NCBI GenBank assembly: GCA_016936355.1
Contig: JAFGYB010000066.1
Span: 1-64,000 of the forward strand
Length of the DNA stretch: 64,000 nt
From: Bacteroidales bacterium
Lineage (GTDB): Bacteria; Bacteroidota; Bacteroidia; Bacteroidales; F082
Reading direction: 5' to 3'
In this document: one piece after another, positions 7,137 to 15,265 of the stretch
Layout: each line of letters opens with the position of its first letter
How positions within the stretch are numbered: the stretch's first letter is position 1
Notes under the pieces: generated by a model
The model's input: the letters and a program-made list of their open reading frames with translations, nothing else
Told to the model about the DNA's origin: nothing
Database searches by the model: none
Translations under genes and position numbers: made by a program

Positions 7137-9826
7137 CAGCTTCCGGCAAGGATTTTGAAAATACTGACTGTGCCGTCGTCGTGGTATTGAATTTCAAAAT
7201 CAAGTTTTTTAAATAAATTCATCATCGCCCGGTTGTTGTTGGTGGTTTCAGCGGCCACTTTTTTCACATGAGCAATCTGCGCAATGCGCAGGGAATAATC
7301 CGTTAACAGAAATCCTACTCCTTTTTTCTGCCATTGATCTGTAACCAGTACAGCAAATTCTGCCATTTCCAGGTCGGGATCGGCTAGTAATCGTCCTTCA
7401 CCAATTAATTGCTTTTTTCCGTCCTGTTCGATTTCCGCCACAATGCCCATTTCACGGTCGTAATCGATCACACAGAACTGGGTAGCCACCGGATGGGAAT
7501 GAAATTGAAAATCGTGACGAAATCGGGAATAAATGGTTTCCTTGGAACAGTTTTCAAGCATTTCGAGCCACAACGGTTCGTCTTCGGGTTTGATGGGGCG
7601 CAGGGTTACTTCCGTTCCATCGTTCATCTTGGTCTTCCAAATCAGCCTTTCGGGATAAGGCCTTAAGAGCAGGTGTCGGTAGTCGATGTCTTCTTTGCCC
7701 AGTTCATCCGGGTCAATAACAATGCGGGCATCCAGCGCCAGCACCTGATCCGGTGTAACAATGAGCGGATTGATGTCCAGTTCTTCGATTTCCGGATAAT
7801 CAGCAGCGAGGTAAGAAAGCCGGATAAGAACTTCCACCAGCTTGTCAATGTTTTTGGGAGGACTTCCCCTATAGCCTTCCAATAAAGGATAAATTTTCAG
7901 TGACTGGATCATTTGCCTGGCCAGTCGCTCGTTCAGTGGCGGGAATTCCAGCCGTTGGTCGTTGAAAAGTTCGGCGTTTACCCCTCCGGTTCCCACCAGC
8001 ATTACGGTCCCGAACATTTTTTCTTTTTTGAATCCAACGATCAGTTCCACCGCATGACGGGTGTCGGCCATTTTCTGTACCGTGATCCCCTCAAGGTGAG
8101 CTTCGGGAGCATGTTTTTTAAAATTTTTGATCAGCCCCCTGTAGGCGTGGCGGACCATGTCGTCGCTGTCGATGTTCAGCATGACACCATCCACATCGGT
8201 TTTGTGGGTTACATCGGGTGACTGGATTTTCAGTACGATGGGATATCCTTTTTCCCGAGCAAGGGTTACCGCCTCTTCTTCATTGGCAGCCAGCTGCGGG
8301 CGGGTGCCGGATATGCCGTAGTCATGCAGAAGACTTTTGGAGTCATTTTCGGATAGGATTCGGTTGCCCGGAAAAACATCCCGGACGTATTTTTTACGCA
8401 AGGCATCTCTGTCGTAAGAGAAAGAAACAGGTACTTCTTTAGGCGTTTCGAACAACATCTCAAGGTTTTTCGAATAACGCATCAGTGTCATATAGGCCTG
8501 AATGGCCTGTTCGGGAGTATTGAATACGGCGATTTGTGCATTGTTCAGTAGTTCTTTTCCTTTTTGCATACTGGGACCACCCATCCAGGAAGTCATAATC
8601 AGTTTACTGGTTTTAGCCGCCAGTTCACTGAGTTTACGGGCTGTTTGGGTGGGCTGTGTAAGGGCTTGCGGTGTGAGTATCACCAACACTGCTGTAATGT
8701 CTTCCTGATCCAGAACAATGGAAACGGCTTTGGCAATTCGGTCAGGTCCGGCATCACCCAGTACATCTACCGGATTGTTCTTCGACCAGTAAGAGGGGAG
8801 AATCTGGTTTAACTGTTCAATGCTTTGATTGCTTAGCGGAACCAGCAACCCTCCGTTGTCGATCAGCGAATCAGTGGCCATAACGCCCGGTCCGCCGGCA
8901 TTTGTTATTATACCAAGTCCAAATCCTCTGGGAATTTTCTTGTGTCCTACCAAATCGCTGAAGTCGAAAATGTGGTTCATATTGTACACCCGGGCCAGTC
9001 CGGCCCGGCGCATCAGGGCATCGCAAATGCTGTCTTTGGTGGCTAGGGCGCCGGTGTGCGAAGTGGCAGCCTGGGCCGATTGCGGAAATCGACCTGATTT
9101 ATAAACAATAATCGGTTTCCGGCGCGCAAAGGCTCTGGCTGCAGATAAGAACCGGCGGGCATTGCCAATGGTTTCCACATAAAGAATAATGGAATAAGTA
9201 TTGGTATCCTGACCAAAATAATCGATCAGATCACCGAAACTAACGTCCATGGCATTGCCAATGGATACAAAAAAGGAGAATCCAACTTTGCTTTCTCTCG
9301 ACCAGTCCAGTAAAGCAGTTCCCAGTGCCCCCGATTGGGAAATGTAGGCCACGTGGCCTTTTTGAGGCATGCCGATGGCACTGCTGATGTTGAGGTTGGA
9401 ACCGGGTACCAGGATCCCCATGCCGTTGGGACCCAGAATGCGCATGCCGGGATAATTCTTCATTCTTTTGCGCAGTTCCTCTTCCAAAGCCTGGCCCTCA
9501 GGCCCCGCCTCTTTAAATCCTCCGGACATGATCATAATCCCTAAAATTCCGGCTTTGCCACAGGCATCGATTAGGTTCGGAACTTCCCTGGCGGGTGAAA
9601 GGATCACCGCCAGATCGGGCGTCTTGGGAAGGCTGTTCAGGTTGGGGAAACAGGGAATTCCCATGACTGCTTCCAGGGTCGGGTGAATGGGATAAATCAC
9701 ACCGGTATATCCTCCATCCATCAGGTTGCGCATGGTAATGCTGCCCACACTTTTGGGATTGTTGGTGAGTCCCAGCAAAGCGATACGCTTCGGGCGAAAT
9801 ATTTTATCTAAATTTTGAATGGGCAT
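7136..9826 (-). CDS. ADP-forming acyl-CoA synthetase fused to GNAT acetyltransferase (Pat/ACD-like)
   Basis: 896 aa with the domain order CoA-binding (about 5-130), succinyl-CoA-ligase-like (about 150-290), ATP-grasp (about 490-710) and a C-terminal GNAT (about 735-896, acetyl-CoA loop QKKGVGFLL). The layout matches protein acetyltransferase Pat/PatZ. Enteric Pat proteins lost the phosphorylatable His of the synthetase half. Here His257 in SHTGAL and the second His in THKTDVDGV of the ATP-grasp part are both retained, so the protein may make acetate plus ATP from acetyl-CoA as well as acetylate proteins. It is the first gene of an operon with the sirtuin. A near-consensus -7 box (TACCTTTA) lies upstream. 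Confidence 0.92.
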   Translation of the reverse strand: MPIQNLDKIFRPKRIALLGLTNNPKSVGSITMRNLMDGGYTGVIYPIHPTLEAVMGIPCFPNLNSLPKTPDLAVILSPAREVPNLIDACGKAGILGIMIMSGGFKEAGPEGQALEEELRKRMKNYPGMRILGPNGMGILVPGSNLNISSAIGMPQKGHVAYISQSGALGTALLDWSRESKVGFSFFVSIGNAMDVSFGDLIDYFGQDTNTYSIILYVETIGNARRFLSAARAFARRKPIIVYKSGRFPQSAQAATSHTGALATKDSICDALMRRAGLARVYNMNHIFDFSDLVGHKKIPRGFGLGIITNAGGPGVMATDSLIDNGGLLVPLSNQSIEQLNQILPSYWSKNNPVDVLGDAGPDRIAKAVSIVLDQEDITAVLVILTPQALTQPTQTARKLSELAAKTSKLIMTSWMGGPSMQKGKELLNNAQIAVFNTPEQAIQAYMTLMRYSKNLEMLFETPKEVPVSFSYDRDALRKKYVRDVFPGNRILSENDSKSLLHDYGISGTRPQLAANEEEAVTLAREKGYPIVLKIQSPDVTHKTDVDGVMLNIDSDDMVRHAYRGLIKNFKKHAPEAHLEGITVQKMADTRHAVELIVGFKKEKMFGTVMLVGTGGVNAELFNDQRLEFPPLNERLARQMIQSLKIYPLLEGYRGSPPKNIDKLVEVLIRLSYLAADYPEIEELDINPLIVTPDQVLALDARIVIDPDELGKEDIDYRHLLLRPYPERLIWKTKMNDGTEVTLRPIKPEDEPLWLEMLENCSKETIYSRFRHDFQFHSHPVATQFCVIDYDREMGIVAEIEQDGKKQLIGEGRLLADPDLEMAEFAVLVTDQWQKKGVGFLLTDYSLRIAQIAHVKKVAAETTNNNRAMMNLFKKLDFEIQYHDDGTVSIFKILAGS

Positions 9827-9923
9827 GGGCGATCAAATCTGTAACAATGGATAAAGGTAAGAATATTTTATCCGTTTTTGTGCCGCCTCATGGAATTGAT
9901 TTTTTGATCAAATAGATATTAAA

Positions 9924-9964
9924 ATCCCGGAATGATGATTTTGTCAAATCACACATCCCGGGAT
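9924..9964 (-). terminator. Terminator of TsuA-like gene
   Basis: In the minus orientation ATCCCGG (9958-9964) pairs with CCGGGAT (9924-9930) and is followed by TTTTAATA. The 27-nt loop contains an inner stem, TGATTT/AAATCA. The 12-bp palindrome CATCCCGGGATG (9954-9965) forms one arm. Confidence 0.65.
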
Positions 9965-10029
9965 GCAAATTTGTATGCAGGGTTAAAAGGTCAGGGTTTA
10001 CTCATTCAAAAAATAGAATTCTCTACGGT

Positions 10030-11055
10030 TTACTTTTTATAGAATAGTTTACCGGTAACGATGAAGGTGGAGAAAACGATCACTCCAAATACCAGACTGC
10101 TGACAGCATACTGCATCCCGCCGGAAAGGATGTGTCCGCTGGTACAACCGCCTGCGGTCCGGGCCCCGAGCAACAAAATAAAACCACCGATAAAGGCCCA
10201 GACCAGTCTTTTTGTTACAGAGGGGCCTTTGGTTTTTTCCCATACTGAATACACGGCTCTGAGTTTAAAGCTTCCCCCCAGTAATGAAAAGATCAGGGCT
10301 GACAGAAAGGCTCCCGCCAGGAAGATGAATTCCCAGTGCCCGGGCATGCTGACTTTATGAAAATAGGTGTTGTTTGTGAGCCCTGTAATGAAGTCAGAAA
10401 CATAAGGGTAAGAGGTTGAGGCCCCGATGGGACGATTGGTGGTGGCCTTTAAAAAGACAATTCCGTTCAAAATTGCCAGGGTAATCCCGCTGTACAACCA
10501 GCGATGGTTGAGTTTTTTTTCGGTATTGGTTTTTTGTTCTGCTTTATGCAGTGTAAAAGCCAGAAACACGAACATTGCGGAAAGTACCACGACGAGAATA
10601 AAATACAAAACAGGATGATTTTGTGTCAAACTGTAGAGCGATATCGACCCGTAATTTGGACCTAAAATAGGTTTAATGGTGGGATACACCAACGTAAAAA
10701 TAAAGCCCCCGAGTAATCCTCCGAGTATTCCGAATAAGGCATCCAGGGCTCCTTCGCCCAGCGAAATGGCCATGGTTCCGGGACAGTAACCCAGAATACC
10801 CATACCCATTCCAAATAAAATACCGCCAATTACGATGCCACCCAGTACAAAAGGTTTGGCATGAAATCCTGCCAGACCCAAAGCAATTTCAATGCTTAAA
10901 AGTACTGCCCCGACACCTATGGCAGCAAGTAAAGTTTTGATAACGGTGAAATCCTTCAGTAGTGCATTACCGGTTATGACATCCGTACGGTTTAGTTTTG
11001 CATAACGTAAAATAATGCCGAATAAAAAGCCAAAAAGTAAAATAATCCAGGTCAT
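10030..11055 (-). CDS. YeeE/YedE-family transporter, TsuA-like thiosulfate importer
   Basis: 341 aa and very hydrophobic, with about nine to ten membrane segments. It carries the conserved cysteine motifs of the family: GYCPGTMAISLGEGALDALFG in the first half and GARTAGGCTSGHILSGG near the C-terminus. In TsuA/YeeE these cysteines relay thiosulfate through the membrane. It is monocistronic, with a TAnnTTTG promoter (11109-11116), a terminator (9924-9964) and a T-N11-A dyad upstream that suggests LysR-type control. Selenium or other sulfur-compound transport is an alternative for this broad family. A TusA/SirA-type partner is not next to it. Confidence 0.87.
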   Translation of the reverse strand: MTWIILLFGFLFGIILRYAKLNRTDVITGNALLKDFTVIKTLLAAIGVGAVLLSIEIALGLAGFHAKPFVLGGIVIGGILFGMGMGILGYCPGTMAISLGEGALDALFGILGGLLGGFIFTLVYPTIKPILGPNYGSISLYSLTQNHPVLYFILVVVLSAMFVFLAFTLHKAEQKTNTEKKLNHRWLYSGITLAILNGIVFLKATTNRPIGASTSYPYVSDFITGLTNNTYFHKVSMPGHWEFIFLAGAFLSALIFSLLGGSFKLRAVYSVWEKTKGPSVTKRLVWAFIGGFILLLGARTAGGCTSGHILSGGMQYAVSSLVFGVIVFSTFIVTGKLFYKK

Positions 11056-11108
11056 TCGCTTCCTTTTTTAATTAATAATCAATCGAAAACCATGTTTATG
11101 ATTTTCGG

Positions 11109-11116
11109 CAAAGGTA
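11109..11116 (-). promoter_or_regulatory. -7 element of TsuA-like gene
   Basis: TACCTTTG on the minus strand is an exact TAnnTTTG match, 53 nt upstream of the start. Confidence 0.7.
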
Positions 11117-11147
11117 GGCTGAACTCTCCTGGATTACAGTGAAATAA

Positions 11148-11176
11148 TTGTTATGAGATATAACTATTTGTTATGA
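11148..11176 (-). promoter_or_regulatory. Candidate LysR-type operator upstream of TsuA-like gene
   Basis: GTTAT-GAGAT-ATAAC (11150-11164) is a perfect T-N11-A dyad. TTGTTATGA occurs at 11148-11156 and again at 11168-11176 (20 bp apart). The sites begin about 31 bp upstream of the -7 element, a normal activator position. Confidence 0.45.
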
Positions 11177-11202
11177 TAGAAAAAGAAGTGTTATTTTCTA
11201 TC
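11175..11202 (-). terminator. Hairpin after DEAD-box helicase gene
   Basis: GATAGAAAA (11175-11183) and TTTTCTATC (11194-11202) form a perfect 9-bp stem with a 10-nt loop, 5 nt after the helicase stop. It is AU-rich and lacks a long T-run, so its efficiency is uncertain. Confidence 0.5.
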
Positions 11203-11207
11203 TTCTG

Positions 11208-12911
11208 CTAATACCTCTTTTTTCGGTTCTTCTTTTTGTCTTTGGGCTTTTTATCTCTGTCCGACCATTCGCCTTTAGGTTTGGCTATTTCAAGAGAAAG
11301 TTTCTCTTTATTGTATTGTGCATTTCTGAAAGACTTCATGATGAGTCCTTCAAATTCACTGTCGGCTTCGAAGAAAGAAAAGTTCTTCATAATCTCGATG
11401 GACCCGATCGTAATGTTCCTAGTGTTGGTAAGATCGTTAACCAAACCAATAAGCTGAGGAGGCCTGACACGCTGGGTACTACCAATATTGATAAAGAACC
11501 GGGTGAACTTGGAAGGGTTTCCTTTTCTTCCACGATTTCCTGATTCACTTCTTTCTCCCCGACCATTTCTTTCATTTCTGTCGGCTTTTACGTTGATATC
11601 ACCGGCATTTTTGTAATAATCAAGAAAGCGGTTAAATTCAACGGAAACGAATCTTTTCAACAGCTCATCCCGATCCAGCCAGTCTAATTTTTTGTGAATA
11701 GCAGGCCAGTAAGGTGCAATTTGTTCTTCATCAATCTCGATTCTTTCAATTTTGTCCATGAGATTATACAGTCGTTTCTCACAAATTTCTTCACCGGTGG
11801 GAAGTGATTTGTGTTCAAACTTCTTTCCGGTGGCTTTTTCAACCGCACTGATCTTTTTCCCGTCCCGTGCATGACAAATACTAATGGCAACGCCCTGTTT
11901 GCCTGCTCTTCCCGTACGCCCGGTTCGGTGAACATAAACTTCAGGATCGTCTGGCAGGTTGTAATTGATGACGTGGGTCAGGTCATTCACATCAATCCCT
12001 CTGGCGGCAACATCGGTTGCTACCAATAACTGCAACTGATTGCGACGGAAACGGTCCATCACCTGATCGCGCTGAGCCTGTGATAAGTCGCCGTGTAGTG
12101 CATCGGCACTATAACCGTCGTTTATGAGTTTGGACGCAATGTCTTTGGTGTCCATCCGGGTGCGGCAAAATACAATACCGTAGATATCAGGATTGATGTC
12201 GGCAACCCTTTTGAGTGCCTGATAACGATCAGAAGCTTTCACCATGTAGTAATGATGACTGATGTTTTCGGCTCCGGAATTTTTTTTCCCTACAGAAATT
12301 TCCTCTGGTTCGTGCATATAGGTGTAGGCTATGCGGCGAACTTCATTCGGCATGGTGGCCGAGAACAAAAGTGTTTGTTTGGTTTCGGGCGTGTTTTGCA
12401 GAATATCATCCAGTTCTTCACGAAATCCCATGTTCAGCATTTCGTCGGCTTCGTCCAGTACCAGCCACTGAATGTGGTCAATTTTTAAGGCTTTTCTTTT
12501 AATCAAATCCAGGGTTCTTCCCGGGGTTCCCACCACAATATTGGCTCCTTTTTTCAGTCCTTTTATTTGATTTTCGATGGATGCTCCTCCGTAAACCGCC
12601 TGGATAGAAGGAGATTTTGTGTATTTACTGTAACTTTCCAGGTCATTACTAATTTGAATACATAATTCGCGGGTGGGACAAAGAATCACCGCCTGAACGT
12701 TTTTTGTATCCGTATTGATCTGATCGATAATGGGAAGCCCGAAACCGGCTGTTTTTCCTGTGCCGGTCTGCGCCAGTGCGATCAGGTCGTTTTCCTGATT
12801 CAGTAAAGCCGGAATGGTTTTTTCCTGAATAGGAGTGGGGTGAACAAAGCCCATTTCTGAAATGGCCTGCAATATTTCTTTGCTCAGACCCAGTTCTTCA
12901 AATTTTATCAT
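11208..12911 (-). CDS. DEAD-box ATP-dependent RNA helicase with DbpA-type RNA-binding domain
   Basis: 567 aa from the ATG at 12911. An in-frame ATG nine codons upstream (12938) falls inside a leader hairpin, and MIKFEELGLSKEILQAI is the usual family start. Motifs: Q-motif region GFVHPTPIQ, motif I AQTGTGKT, II DEAD, III SAT, VI HRTGRTGRAG. After a basic linker (about 430-470), a DbpA-like RNA-binding domain occupies about 470-550, and a Lys/Arg-rich tail follows. The likely role is ribosome assembly or RNA remodelling, as for CsdA/DbpA-type helicases. The gene has its own promoter and an unusually structured leader of about 118 nt (see the separate entry). Confidence 0.95.
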   Translation of the reverse strand: MIKFEELGLSKEILQAISEMGFVHPTPIQEKTIPALLNQENDLIALAQTGTGKTAGFGLPIIDQINTDTKNVQAVILCPTRELCIQISNDLESYSKYTKSPSIQAVYGGASIENQIKGLKKGANIVVGTPGRTLDLIKRKALKIDHIQWLVLDEADEMLNMGFREELDDILQNTPETKQTLLFSATMPNEVRRIAYTYMHEPEEISVGKKNSGAENISHHYYMVKASDRYQALKRVADINPDIYGIVFCRTRMDTKDIASKLINDGYSADALHGDLSQAQRDQVMDRFRRNQLQLLVATDVAARGIDVNDLTHVINYNLPDDPEVYVHRTGRTGRAGKQGVAISICHARDGKKISAVEKATGKKFEHKSLPTGEEICEKRLYNLMDKIERIEIDEEQIAPYWPAIHKKLDWLDRDELLKRFVSVEFNRFLDYYKNAGDINVKADRNERNGRGERSESGNRGRKGNPSKFTRFFINIGSTQRVRPPQLIGLVNDLTNTRNITIGSIEIMKNFSFFEADSEFEGLIMKSFRNAQYNKEKLSLEIAKPKGEWSDRDKKPKDKKKNRKKRY

Positions 12912-13029
12912 ATGAAATTTTTTGCCGGAAGGCTGCATCAGATATTCCGGATGTAATTTTTACGGGTGTGCAAGGATTGGCAACGCAGCCTGAAACCCGT
13001 AAAACCTTAAACACCTGATTGTTTTATAA
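12912..13029 (-). ncRNA. Structured 5' leader of helicase mRNA with predicted loop-loop pairing
   Basis: In mRNA sense, hairpin 1 is TTTTACGGGT/ACCCGTAAAA (forward 12995-13004 with 12958-12967, 27-nt loop). Hairpin 2 is CCGGAA/TTCCGG (forward 12945-12950 with 12925-12930, 14-nt loop) and ends 14 nt before the ATG. GGCTGC in loop 1 (forward 12985-12990) is complementary to GCAGCC in loop 2 (forward 12931-12936), which allows a kissing interaction. It resembles no known RNA family that I recognise. Confidence 0.5.
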
Positions 13030-13034
13030 GGCGG

Positions 13035-13042
13035 CAAAAGTA
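13035..13042 (-). promoter_or_regulatory. -7 element of helicase gene
   Basis: TACTTTTG on the minus strand is an exact match followed by GCCGCC. It places transcription start near 13029 and so defines the long leader. Confidence 0.75.
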
Positions 13043-13087
13043 GTCTTTATTTCAATGCGGTTACTAAAACATTTAAAATAATGAAAT

Positions 13088-13984
13088 TCAATTATTTTTC
13101 ACGTGTTCTGTTATGAAATTCTGAAATAGGCTGGCAGTTTTTTCTTCTTCGCCGTGGGGTGTGATGAAATAAAAGTCGCGGTTCATGGAAGGACCGGGGA
13201 AATCCACTACACTAAAAATACCTGTTTTGAGTTCGTCCAGAATGCTGTGGATGGATAGAAAAGCAAAACTGTCACTGTTTTTGAGGTAATTTTTTATGCC
13301 TTCCGTACTGCCCAGCACCAGCCCGATGTTCAGGTCGCTGAGGCGAAGATTCATTTCTTTAAGATAGTGCTTAATTACCTGCAGGGTTCCCGATCCGAAT
13401 TCCCTGATCACCAGTGGAATTTGGGTAAGCTGATCTACGGTTATCTCTCCTTTTTCGGCCAGCGGATGCCCTTTCTTTGTCACCAGCACCAGCTCGTCTC
13501 TAAGAAAAGGAGTGTATTTCAGCTCCCTTCTTTTGGATCTTCCCTCGATGATTCCCAGATCAATTTCTTTTTGCAACAGCAGGCTTTCAATCTGATCAGT
13601 GTTTTCATTCAGTATTTCCATTTTGATATCCGGGTATTCCTTTTGGAAGTCCTTGAGCAATCCCGGCAGGATGTATTGAGTCAGTGTGGTACTGGCACCA
13701 ATTCGGATGTTGCCTCTGTTCCGATGAGCCAACTGATCCATATCAAATTGCATCTTTTTGTAGCATTCCATTACATCGGATGCGTATTTAAACAATACTT
13801 TTCCTTCAGCAGTAAGTCCTACTTTGTTGCCCTGCCGGACAAACAACTTGGTTTCGAAATGTTGTTCCAGTGCCTGGATATGCTTGCTGATGGCTGGTTG
13901 GGAAATGAATAATTCTTCGGCAGCCTTGGAAAAACTGGAATGCCGTGCGGCAGTATAAAAAACTTTAAGCCGAAAGTCGAACAT
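13088..13984 (-). CDS. LysR-family transcriptional regulator
   Basis: 298 aa from the ATG at 13984 (MFDFRLKVFYTAARHSSFS). An upstream ATG at 14032 lies before the promoter (14011-14018) and is rejected. The N-terminal winged HTH is typical (FSKAAEELFISQPAISKHIQ), and a two-lobed periplasmic-binding-like effector domain spans about 90-295 (GNIRIGASTTLTQYILP). The ligand is unknown. No divergently transcribed target flanks it. The only T-N11-A dyad I noticed nearby is upstream of the TsuA-like gene, which makes a sulfur-compound effector a guess. There is no clear terminator behind it. Confidence 0.93.
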   Translation of the reverse strand: MFDFRLKVFYTAARHSSFSKAAEELFISQPAISKHIQALEQHFETKLFVRQGNKVGLTAEGKVLFKYASDVMECYKKMQFDMDQLAHRNRGNIRIGASTTLTQYILPGLLKDFQKEYPDIKMEILNENTDQIESLLLQKEIDLGIIEGRSKRRELKYTPFLRDELVLVTKKGHPLAEKGEITVDQLTQIPLVIREFGSGTLQVIKHYLKEMNLRLSDLNIGLVLGSTEGIKNYLKNSDSFAFLSIHSILDELKTGIFSVVDFPGPSMNRDFYFITPHGEEEKTASLFQNFITEHVKNN

Positions 13985-14010
13985 TTTGAATGAGTTATAT
14001 GACAAAGTTG

Positions 14011-14018
14011 CAAAAATA
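14011..14018 (-). promoter_or_regulatory. -7 element of LysR gene
   Basis: TATTTTTG on the minus strand, 26 nt upstream of the chosen start. It decides between the two possible ATGs. Confidence 0.65.
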
Positions 14019-14032
14019 ATCTGCAGCAACAA

Positions 14033-15256
14033 TCACGGCTTGAAAAAAACTTTGCCGGTGACTGATTGCCCCAGGTCATAGGTGAATCGATATATATAGA
14101 GTCCGGCATGCAGAGGCAGCGCATAGCTTATTTGTGCTGAGAGATTTTGCAGTCGATATACTTTTTGTCCTTCTGTATTGAAAAAGGTCAATTGGTTATG
14201 ATCGGAGACGGTCGGGGGATAGAATATTTTCAGCCGGTTGTGGTTTGTAACGATCCGGATGGTTGCTTTTTCTGAGCTTTGATCTTTAATGCTGGTTGTG
14301 ATTTCTGCCAGCCAGATACTTGCGTTCATGATGAGTCGTTCGTGATTGCCGTTGGCATCTTGAGTCCATCCGTTGTATAACCGGTCGTTGGGGTCCCCTG
14401 TTCCGTCGTCGGGGGGTGAACTGTCGCCGAGGGCTACCACTTTTCCTTTTCCAAACAGGGCATAGGCTACCAGTACATTCTGATCGTTGAAACTGCTTCC
14501 TGATTTATAAACTACAGCTTTTACTGTGTTGTTGGCAGTTGTGTTTAAAGTCATCGAGGTGCCGCCGTAAAATTCCACCCGGGTCACGTCACCCATCGGG
14601 CCATGAAGCAACGGGTCGCCCGGAAGGTTGGGGATGTTCTCGGTTTTATCATCAAAATAAGCATAGTCAAAAGTGATGCCGAAGGGATTGTTCTGTACAC
14701 TGTTGTTATCCATCAGGTCGTTCCATACATGGGGAGAATCAATGCCGCTGTTGTTGCGGTCCGAATTGTTGTGATCAGAGATCATGAACAGACCCCCGCC
14801 GTTCTGTACAAAATTCAGAATGGCTGTTTTTTCGTCCGATGAGAACGCATTGTTGGGTTCGTCTACCACAAATACATTGTAGTGACTTAAGTCCTGCGGA
14901 TTGTTTTGATCCCCATAAGTAATCCGACCGTTGTAGGGAAGGGTTTCCACTTCAAACCCTTTTTTAACCAGGTCGATTCCCCATGCCGAAAGGGCACCGG
15001 TCCAGTAGGTTTCGGCTGTATTGGTTGTAACCGTACTTTGCAACGGAGTGGGAATCTGTTGTGGATTGGATTCGTTTCCGGTTCCCGGGCTGGGGATCCC
15101 ACCGGGGTATCCCAGATTGAATTGATCGGCATCAATAACCCAGTCGGCATTGCCAGCCGTTTCGGCTTTGGTAGCATCAAAAAGAAACTTCTTCTGTGCC
15201 AGTAAAGGATACGAAATGAAAAGTGAAAATAAAAGAATAAATACCTTGAATTTCAT
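14033..15256 (-). CDS. Secreted T9SS-cargo protein with GATase-like fold
   Basis: 407 aa. It has a Sec signal peptide (MKFKVFILLFSLFISYPLLAQ), then a region with the DUF4350/GATase1-like pattern (GFEVETLPYNGRITYG..., YNVFVVDEPNNAFSSDEKTAILNFVQNGGGLFMISDH, GKGKVVALGDSSPPDDG; about 90-310). The last ~75 residues form a type IX sorting domain ending GLYIYRF...GKVFFKP. It is therefore exported to the cell surface or released. No catalytic Cys-His pair is obvious, so an enzymatic role is unproven; a carbohydrate- or ligand-binding role is possible. It lies 9 bp downstream of a glycosyltransferase gene, in the same operon. Confidence 0.85.
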   Translation of the reverse strand: MKFKVFILLFSLFISYPLLAQKKFLFDATKAETAGNADWVIDADQFNLGYPGGIPSPGTGNESNPQQIPTPLQSTVTTNTAETYWTGALSAWGIDLVKKGFEVETLPYNGRITYGDQNNPQDLSHYNVFVVDEPNNAFSSDEKTAILNFVQNGGGLFMISDHNNSDRNNSGIDSPHVWNDLMDNNSVQNNPFGITFDYAYFDDKTENIPNLPGDPLLHGPMGDVTRVEFYGGTSMTLNTTANNTVKAVVYKSGSSFNDQNVLVAYALFGKGKVVALGDSSPPDDGTGDPNDRLYNGWTQDANGNHERLIMNASIWLAEITTSIKDQSSEKATIRIVTNHNRLKIFYPPTVSDHNQLTFFNTEGQKVYRLQNLSAQISYALPLHAGLYIYRFTYDLGQSVTGKVFFKP

Positions 15257-15265
15257 AGTCTTTCT

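Noticed and set aside
9954-9965. 12-bp palindrome CATCCCGGGATG as an operator
   Set aside because: Better explained as one arm of the terminator after the TsuA-like gene.
13985-14032. Longer N-terminus for the LysR gene
   Set aside because: The upstream ATG lies before the exact -7 element at 14011-14018, and the usual LysR start is at 13984.
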